Assembly (NCBI GenBank): GCA_964017195.1
Contig: OZ024888.1
Span: 16,173,701-16,237,700 of the forward strand
Reading direction: 5' to 3'
DNA: 64,000 nucleotides
Origin: Siderastrea radians
Taxonomy: Eukaryota > Cnidaria > Anthozoa > Scleractinia > Rhizangiidae
How positions within the stretch are numbered: position 1 is the stretch's first letter; the number at the start of each line of letters is the position of its first letter. The position numbers were made by a program, and so were the translations under genes. Positions 57,255-64,000 of the stretch are shown piece after piece. Below the pieces are notes generated by a model. The model had not been told where the DNA came from. It saw only the letters and a program-made list of their open reading frames with translations, and did no database searches.

Positions 57255-57259
57255 TTATT
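57254..57259 (-). terminator. AATAAA overlapping the GPCR copy 2 stop codon
   Basis: On the minus strand AATAAA overlaps the TAA stop at 57257-57255. Copy 1 differs here (no AATAAA, two extra codons). Whether it is used is unknown. Confidence 0.35.
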
Positions 57260-58487
57260 CCAGAGTTTTAAAGCTCAGGACAGCTGTTGTATTAATGCTA
57301 TTCTTTTGAATTCCTCCATTCATAATTCCGAGTTCGACTTCACCAACTTTTCTTCGCGAAACTCCCTTTCTGATCGCACGGCTAAAATTCGTCATATTCA
57401 TAGACTCATTTATCGGTCTCTTCGGAAAAATATAAATATTTCTCCTATTCAAAGTGTTTTGACGAAGAGTACTTCGCGGAAAATTGGCCCAATTATAGAA
57501 ACTCCGAGATTTCCTAGCGATGTCTTTGACACCTCTGCGAACTGTCGTGTTGAAAATTGCAAATAAAACGGGGTTAGTAGCGCAGTTACAGTGCGCCATA
57601 AACAAACGCCAGAAACGAAGGCTACAAGGCACTTTGCTAAAGGCGAGCTGTGCTAAGAAGTACGTTATCCAACAGACAAGAAATACCAAAGTAATAATTA
57701 ACATCATTTTGATGACGTTGCGGGTAGCTTTTCCCCGGGCCCTGTTCAATCGCATAGCTGTGATCATGCTTTCCTGACGCGGGGCAGTTTTGCCCGTTTT
57801 AAGTATGGTCACTATGGTTGTATAAAAGCTGAATATCGCGAGCCAGGGAAGAGCATAAAACGTTACCAGGAGAAACGTGTAGTAGATCTCTCGCGAGTTC
57901 TCGTTGTTGAACGCGTTGTTTAGACTTGAACCACAAACTTGCCTACCCTGGGAGATTTTCGTCCGCAGGGCTATAAGATATGGTAGCCGGCCCACAACTG
58001 CCAAGGCCCACGTTAAGAAAATCGCGAACTTCGCAACTTTGGCGTTGAAAAGATTTTTCATTGGAAAGACCACGGCACAGAATGTATCGAAACTCGATTC
58101 AAGAAGCGTTAGAACCGAAGCAAGGATCGCAACTCCGTGTAGAAACGGGACAATCTTACACAAAGCATAACCCATATTGCCATCAACGAGCCAAACGGTA
58201 CCAACCAAGAACATAGGGATCAATCTCGGCATGTACGTTGTTGTGATGACAAGACTCGCCACGGCCATGTTCGCTACACTGTAATTGATAGTTTTGCGAG
58301 CCCTTCCATACTTGCGGAGGACAGCGATGATCAAAATGTTCCCAGCCAGTGATGCTAGTATTAGAACACTGTAAGCGATTATTCGTCCCAGTTTAACCGA
58401 GAAAGGATCATTGACGTAACAAAGTGCTGTGAATACGCTTGACTTATTTTCTCGGTTTATGGAAGTGTTCTTTGCAGTGAAGTTCAT
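57255..58487 (-). CDS. Class A (rhodopsin-like) GPCR, atypical motifs, copy 2
   Basis: 410 residues, one exon, intact. It differs from the copy at 21195-22433 by one residue in the first ~235 (A17S) but by about a dozen in the last ~175, including I304T just before the TM7 NP motif, P328R and L378R. The unusual motifs are all kept: Ser at the TM2 Asp site, DTF for DRY, CWIT in TM6, NPVLF in TM7. It stops two codons earlier (…KTLE). Persistence of both open frames suggests selection or recent origin. The same acceptor-like site precedes the ATG, so a 5'-UTR intron is expected here too. The ligand and coupling are unknown. Confidence 0.9.
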   Translation of the reverse strand: MNFTAKNTSINRENKSSVFTALCYVNDPFSVKLGRIIAYSVLILASLAGNILIIAVLRKYGRARKTINYSVANMAVASLVITTTYMPRLIPMFLVGTVWLVDGNMGYALCKIVPFLHGVAILASVLTLLESSFDTFCAVVFPMKNLFNAKVAKFAIFLTWALAVVGRLPYLIALRTKISQGRQVCGSSLNNAFNNENSREIYYTFLLVTFYALPWLAIFSFYTTIVTILKTGKTAPRQESMITAMRLNRARGKATRNVIKMMLIITLVFLVCWITYFLAQLAFSKVPCSLRFWRLFMAHCNCATNPVLFAIFNTTVRRGVKDIARKSRSFYNWANFPRSTLRQNTLNRRNIYIFPKRPINESMNMTNFSRAIRKGVSRRKVGEVELGIMNGGIQKNSINTTAVLSFKTLE

Positions 58488-59277
58488 TTTCTGTGAAAGA
58501 GGAAGAAGAAATCAACGTTAGACAACCGAATTGAACAGGGTTTTAAAAAGGTTTTATCTCGACTTATCTACTTTAGAAAATCTCCTTGAAGCGCACAATG
58601 TTAACACCAGGAGGTTAAGTCAGCAAGGTTCTCGATCGTGAATCAATCTCTTGAAAGTGTATGTTGATCGTGAAATACGTCGGACAGGAACCTCAAATCA
58701 AACGTGCAGCAAATATTGATAAATTCGTAAAACTTCCTCTATCTTAGTTTTTGGTGTCAAACTGAAAAAACCAGATTGGTGTAAAATTAATAACTTTGTA
58801 TTCCTGTAAAGCTGTATCTTTACGGGTAATTACTACGCACAAAAGATTGAAATCTACCTCACTTGAATCGATGTTCTTGTTTCTTGGGGGTTCTATTACT
58901 TACATTATCTCCCTCTGACAGATTTTCTGTCTAGAGGGCACTAATAAATTTAATTAATGTGCCAGTTGTCCTCACTGTTTTTGTCTGCAGCTTATTTTTG
59001 TTTTCCGTTAAATCGTTTGAGTGGACAACTAAAAAATCTATCTGCTGGATATTATTTAATAAATGGAACAAATTAAAAGATTCAACATGTTTACGATTGA
59101 AATTTTTTTCCTTTATGGATGTACTGAGAATTTTCTTTTGTAGTGTTGAAAATTTATGATTGATTACTTTTTCTCATGGCCACCTGTCCAGGCTAATTTG
59201 CTTTCTTATATTTTGAAGCCGAATACTGGATCTTTTAGTTGAGGACCATAGAAACGACATCTACTAAGAGTTACAGA
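58488..59277. other. GPCR copy 2 upstream region
   Basis: Counterpart of 22434-23961 without the 746-bp element; the empty site is near 59056. No separate gene is seen. Confidence 0.5.
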
Positions 59278-59858
59278 CATTAAAGTTGATTTCCAGTCCG
59301 TACTGCGCAAGCTCAGCCCCGAATTGTTTGTGAGCCTCACATGATGGAATGTTGTCTTCGCGACAATAAATAAAAAGATAATTTATGAAATAGAGTGCAT
59401 GTTTGGAGCTGTACGAAAATATTTCCACATGGAGAAATAATTAGACTTTAATACTTCGTCATTTTCGGAAGAATCTTCCTGCAGCACACCGTGTGTTCAT
59501 ACACAGGCTTGCGGTTCCTCGTGCTCGATGGCAACTGGAAGTGCAGAACTGCTGGGCACTACTACACAGGCAGCCATTTCTTCCTGTTTCCCGTAAACAA
59601 AACCCAGTACATGTACACACCGAGATATTATCTCGTCCTGGCTGTGCAGCCACCCCAAAGTCTCTTTCTTCAATTTCACCGAGAGTAAAGCTCACATCCA
59701 TGATGGCGGGGGACAAACATTGTAATTTCACCTTATGTAAGACGTCACGAATTGGTACATTTCATAACGGTCGTACATGACGTAAGTAGTTTTCAAAACA
59801 AAAAACCAAAACAAACCGTTAAGCCTGCGCAGTACGGACTGGAAAACAACTTTAAGGT
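59278..59858. mobile_element. ~580-bp TIR element, copy 2
   Basis: Counterpart of 23962-24543 with the same tccagtccgtactgcgc inverted ends. Confidence 0.7.
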
Positions 59859-61553
59859 TTACATTCCTCTTTTTCGGCTAATTTCTATTAAGCCGTAAAC
59901 TGAAATTGCTAACTGGACCAGTTTAAATTATCGATTTTTTATCCCACGTTTAACAAAAAGAAACACGTTTGGCACCGAAACAATTTGCACTATTACTTGA
60001 AAAAGTGTCAGGGAGAGGGCTAGCCAATTACCGTAACAAAATTCCAGACTCAAATATCTCGTTGGCGCTGGCGTTAAATTGCTTCCAAAGCTTAACGAAA
60101 CCTCACTAAAAGCCATGATTGCAAAAGCAAAAAAACTTTTTCTTAGCAATTGCCTCTGTTTGTGAAAGTAAGTTGACATCTTTGGCAAACCACTTTAGTA
60201 TCAATTTTTTTCATACTGAGACGTGCTTCCACAACAGTGTTTCAGTTAATTGTCAATTTGTCGAAAGTTGCTGCCAAAGTCCTTTCAATGCGGTGATCTT
60301 TCGTTCACTGAATTCAGTTCACTGAATCAAACCACGAGAAGCTAATCTACAGAAAATGCAAAAGTTTTACTCCCTTGTCAAGTAATAAATATTCAAGAAT
60401 ACAATACTTTCGACAATTAAGATTGTAGACAGTCATAATATCTTTCTTTCGGCCATCGCACGTATCATTGGCAAGATTCAGTTTTTTCATGGGGAATGTG
60501 GTATGTTTTTACTCATTTTGTTTTGTACGTAACTCAGCTTTTAAGGAAACTACTTCCACCAATTTTTCAATTTTGCACGATTTTCGAGAACTGTAAAGCC
60601 TGTGAAACTAGTAAAAGGCGTTTAATTAAATAGATCTTTTTTTGTCAATGGAGACATTTTTTGCGGGGAGATCTTAACATGCCATGTAAATAAACACAGC
60701 ACATTTTTTTGGGTTTCTGGCACGTTGATTCATGCTATACCGCGCCTGTAGCCGCCCCTAACATCCTCCTGCAAGGCAAATTTTTAACAGGCGACACCAA
60801 AATTTCAAAAGTTCTGTCTTAGCCCCCAGAACTCTTCAAATTTTTTTTCATTAAAACCCATAACGTGGGTACCCTGTGGTATTTTCGCTCGAGTAAGAAA
60901 TGTCACCGTACAGTCACGTGCAGCAACTTATCAATTGCAAACAACCTGATTTGGAATCTCCTTGCCCTAATTTTCCAAACGGTATATGTCTGCAAAATTC
61001 CCCAAGGGGGCGGGGGGGGGGGAGGGTTTTCACTCGCTGGCCCACGGACTATAATTAAGGGTACAATAACCCTATTTACAGCGGCAGAGCCGGCACCGAA
61101 GGGTCAATTGGGTCCCATTGTGGTTACTGATGGGGTCATTCTGCCTCAGCTGCGACCGAAACAGGTCCAAAGTGGGCTGTATCAGCTCCAGGGGCCTCAG
61201 GGCTGATTTGGCATATTGGGGCTGAAACAGATCCTTTGAATTTACAGTGTATGCCAGCTATTAAAAAATTCCCTTTAAGAAAAGTCAGAAGGGACATGCA
61301 TTAACATTAATGGAAACCTTCAAAACATGGTTCACTCTTAGCAAAAATTGCTACCGTAGCATTTCTGTTACTCGAAAACCCGATAAGCATAAATGGAAGC
61401 CTGAGGAAAAAAAATTACACATCCCTGTGCTTTATGATTATTTCTTTAATCCCGTTTAGTTTCACGTCGATTTCTTCACTGATGAAAACTTGGTTTAAAC
61501 TATGATACTTCAGTAGGAGCTAAAACAGTGGAGATAAAACATATAAACAACTC
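59859..61553. other. Shared non-coding stretch
   Basis: Counterpart of 24544-25949. Includes a ~300-bp block only in this copy (60130-60431) and a poly-G run near 61010. No gene is seen. Confidence 0.5.
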
Positions 61554-64000
61554 TTGATGTTGCATAAGCTCGATCAATATCGCGTCTCATTTTGCATTAG
61601 CCACTGTACAATGTTATTAATAATACTGGCGATAAATATAGATTACTTCATAGAACGTGGACCAAAGTGTGGCGTACGGAGTTTTCTTCAGTCACGAGTT
61701 CTGAAACTTCGGAAAACGAACAAGCGAGGCTTTGCGAATTTTATCTTTGCTCTGTACAGTGCAATACAGAAGCAGCAAAATTCAAGAATCCAAAATACGA
61801 AAGCACGAGCACTCAAATGACTTGCGAAAAAACAAAAAAACAAACGGTCTCCGGCAATTGCTTAAAAGAGAGCATGGTGAAAAAACGGTCAAGAATTAAA
61901 CAATATCCTTCCCGATTCAAAATATCCAGAAAAATCGGAAGAATTCACGGGCAGTAAAATTTACTTACACAAATGTGATGAGTATAATCTCTTTTGCTCA
62001 CTAATCACTGTCTGAATCAATCGCACAATGCCTGCGTTTCGAGCTCCATCACTGGTGAAAACTAGGTTTAACTAAGATACTTAAAGGAGCTAAAACAGGG
62101 GAGATAAAACATATAAACACACTTGATGTTGCGTAAACTCAATCAATATCGCGTCTTATTTGCCATTAGCTACTGTACAATATTGTCAATAATACAGGCG
62201 ATTAATATAAACTACTTCATAGAAAGTGCCACGTACGGAATTTTATTCGCGAGTTGTGAAACTTCGGAGAGTGAAAGGTCGAGGCCTTGCGAGTGAGTGA
62301 GTGAGTGAATTTTTGTTCTGCCAGTGTATACAGATGCAGCAAAAATTAGAGAATCCAAGGTACATTGTGAAAAAACCGGTCTCCGGGAACTGCTTGAAAG
62401 TGAGCCTGTATAATCAACGCTCACACATTTTAAAAATAATACCCTTCCCGATTCAGAATATCTAGAAATATCGAAAGAAATCACAGGCAGTAGAATTTAC
62501 TTACAAAAATATAATGAGTAGAACCCCTTTTGCTCACTTATCACTGTCTGAGTCAATCACACAATGCCGGCGTTTCTAACTGTGCAGAGACAAGTTTTTT
62601 CCCTCCAAAAACTCTTGAGTAAAGATTCGTCTCTACTCAGGTTTTGCTCAAGGTGTTTCTTCTTTGCTTGCCCTTTATAAAGTCCTCTAAGGAGACAGAA
62701 AGTGAGACAAAGCTTGCTTGTGGACTCCCGAGGCGTAGCCGACGAAAATCGTGGGAAGTACTTGAAGAGGCCATGCCACGGAAATTGTTTCTCACGCAAT
62801 AAATCGATCACGAGCATTCGCGACAAGCAGTCATGACGGGAGCCGTTCTATGGACTTTTAATTCCAACGGCTCTCGACCAATCAGAAAACGAGAAATTGA
62901 TAACATGTGGTAAGAACAAAAATTCTATGTCTAACCTTTTTTTAACATGAAATTCTGGTTATATATATAATAAAGTTACGGTAGCCATGCATTTACATGT
63001 CCAGAAACACATATTTCCGAGAGTGGAGCATCGGAAGGTGAAAAAAAACATGAAATAAATATAATGCAAGATAAGCTCAGTTCGTGGCAAAGTTTTGTCT
63101 GTGTTCCATGTTCACTAAGATTAATCTTGGCAGACTGAAAACACTCTCGCCGGTCCTAGACGAAACTATCGCTCTGAAACAATTTGCTGTTATCCGAAAT
63201 AAGGAAATCTATGGTTCGTATAAGGATTTTTCAACTCGGAAATAAATGTTCTTTCTATACTGAAGACTGAACCAATTCCCGAGGGTCGGGGGAGGAAGAG
63301 GAAAGTGTTGGTTCGGTTACGTGAAAACGTTTCTGTGGTGGTGTCTCGCTGGCGCCCAGGAAACCCTATCTCATCTCAGACCAATTAATTTGCTATCCCA
63401 TCTAAGGGTAGAGTTACACTTTGCACCACATTTTAGACTGATGTTTTTGCACATTCCATAAAGGCCTAGCTAGATTAGGAAGAAGAGATGCAAAACAGAG
63501 TATATTTTAGCATACTTCAAAGGAGCTAAAACAGCGGAGATACAACATAAAAACACACTTGATGTTTCATAAGCTCAATCAATATCGCGTCTCATTTGCC
63601 ATTAGCTACTGTACAATACTGATTGTCAATAATACCGGCGATAAATATAGATTACTTCATAGAAAGTGCTGTGTACGGAGTTTTATTTGCAAGTTGTGAA
63701 ACTCGGAAAAGGAAAGAGCAAGGCTTTGCGAGTGAGTGAGTGAGTGAGTGAGTGAGTGAGTGAGTGAGTTTTGCTGTGTGCAGTGCATACAGATGTAGCA
63801 AAAATTCAAGAATCCAAATTACAATGTGAAAGAAAAACCGGTCTCCGGGGACTCCTTGAAAGAGAGCCTGTATAAACAACGCTCAGGTATTAAATAATAT
63901 CCTTCCCGATTCAAAATATCTAGAAATATCGGAAGAAAGCACAGACAGTAAACTTTACTTACACAAATGTGATGAGTAGAAACCCTTTTGCTCAATAATC
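61554..64000. repeat. ~1.75-kb tandem repeat units in copy 2
   Basis: Matches 25950-27408 and then continues directly into the sequence of 29729 onward at ~63115, lacking the 2.3-kb block of copy 1. Contains GAGT tracts near 62290 and 63730-63768, the latter longer than its counterpart. It runs off the window. Confidence 0.75.

Larger units (their letters stand above)
38001..64000 (+). repeat. Tandem segmental duplication, copy 2 (truncated by the window)
   Basis: Collinear with 4904-30604. The final bases (ending cccttttgctcaataatc) equal those ending at 30604. Carries the second GPCR gene and its own set of insertions. Confidence 0.9.

Overview
The window looks like nuclear DNA of an animal, most likely an anthozoan such as a stony coral. 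It has spliced genes with GT-AG introns, a doublesex/mab-3 (DMRT) transcription-factor gene, a class A GPCR gene present twice, an AT-rich background, and very many short fold-back (MITE-like) repeats. The coral assignment rests on the gene types and on repeat families that resemble ones I associate with cnidarian genomes; I could not check it. Nothing bacterial (operons, CRISPR, rRNA) is visible.

Layout. (1) 1-2500: a near-perfect ~396-bp inverted repeat flanking a 955-bp loop, with pieces of one DD34E (Tc1/IS630-type) transposase split across it in opposite orientations. (2) 2729-4629: a two-exon DMRT gene with a DM domain, a DMA domain, a likely SUMO-interacting motif and a C-terminal zinc-ribbon-like motif. 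(3) 4904-38000 and 38001-64000: two copies of one ~33-kb segment in direct tandem order. The second copy leaves the window at a point matching ~30604 of the first. By eye they differ by about 1-2 % in the stretches I compared, plus many clean insertions and deletions. Each carries one intact GPCR gene on the minus strand (21195-22433 and 57255-58487). This may be a real segmental duplication or two haplotypes placed in tandem by the assembler.

The paired copies act as a natural empty-site experiment. Three inserts with 9-bp target-site duplications (9670-9850 and 14316-15684 in copy 1; 56524-56731 in copy 2), a 746-bp element present twice in copy 1 (23007-23752, 28926-29671), a 4.35-kb nest of repeats in copy 2 (~40595-44944) and a 248-bp SINE-like insert (48502-48749) are each missing from the partner copy. 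The SINE-like insert contains a hammerhead-ribozyme-like core at 48622-48664 and is the most unusual sequence in the window. Both copies also hold a ~1.9-kb giant fold-back, a LINE 3' relic, a 16-bp minisatellite and tRNA-derived SINE fragments.

The 3' part of copy 1 (25950-38000) contains ~1.75-kb tandem units, a diverged ~1.2-kb duplication, and a palindrome built from two head-to-head tRNA-like Pol III promoters. Outside the DMRT gene, the two GPCR genes and the transposon relics I see no convincing protein-coding sequence.
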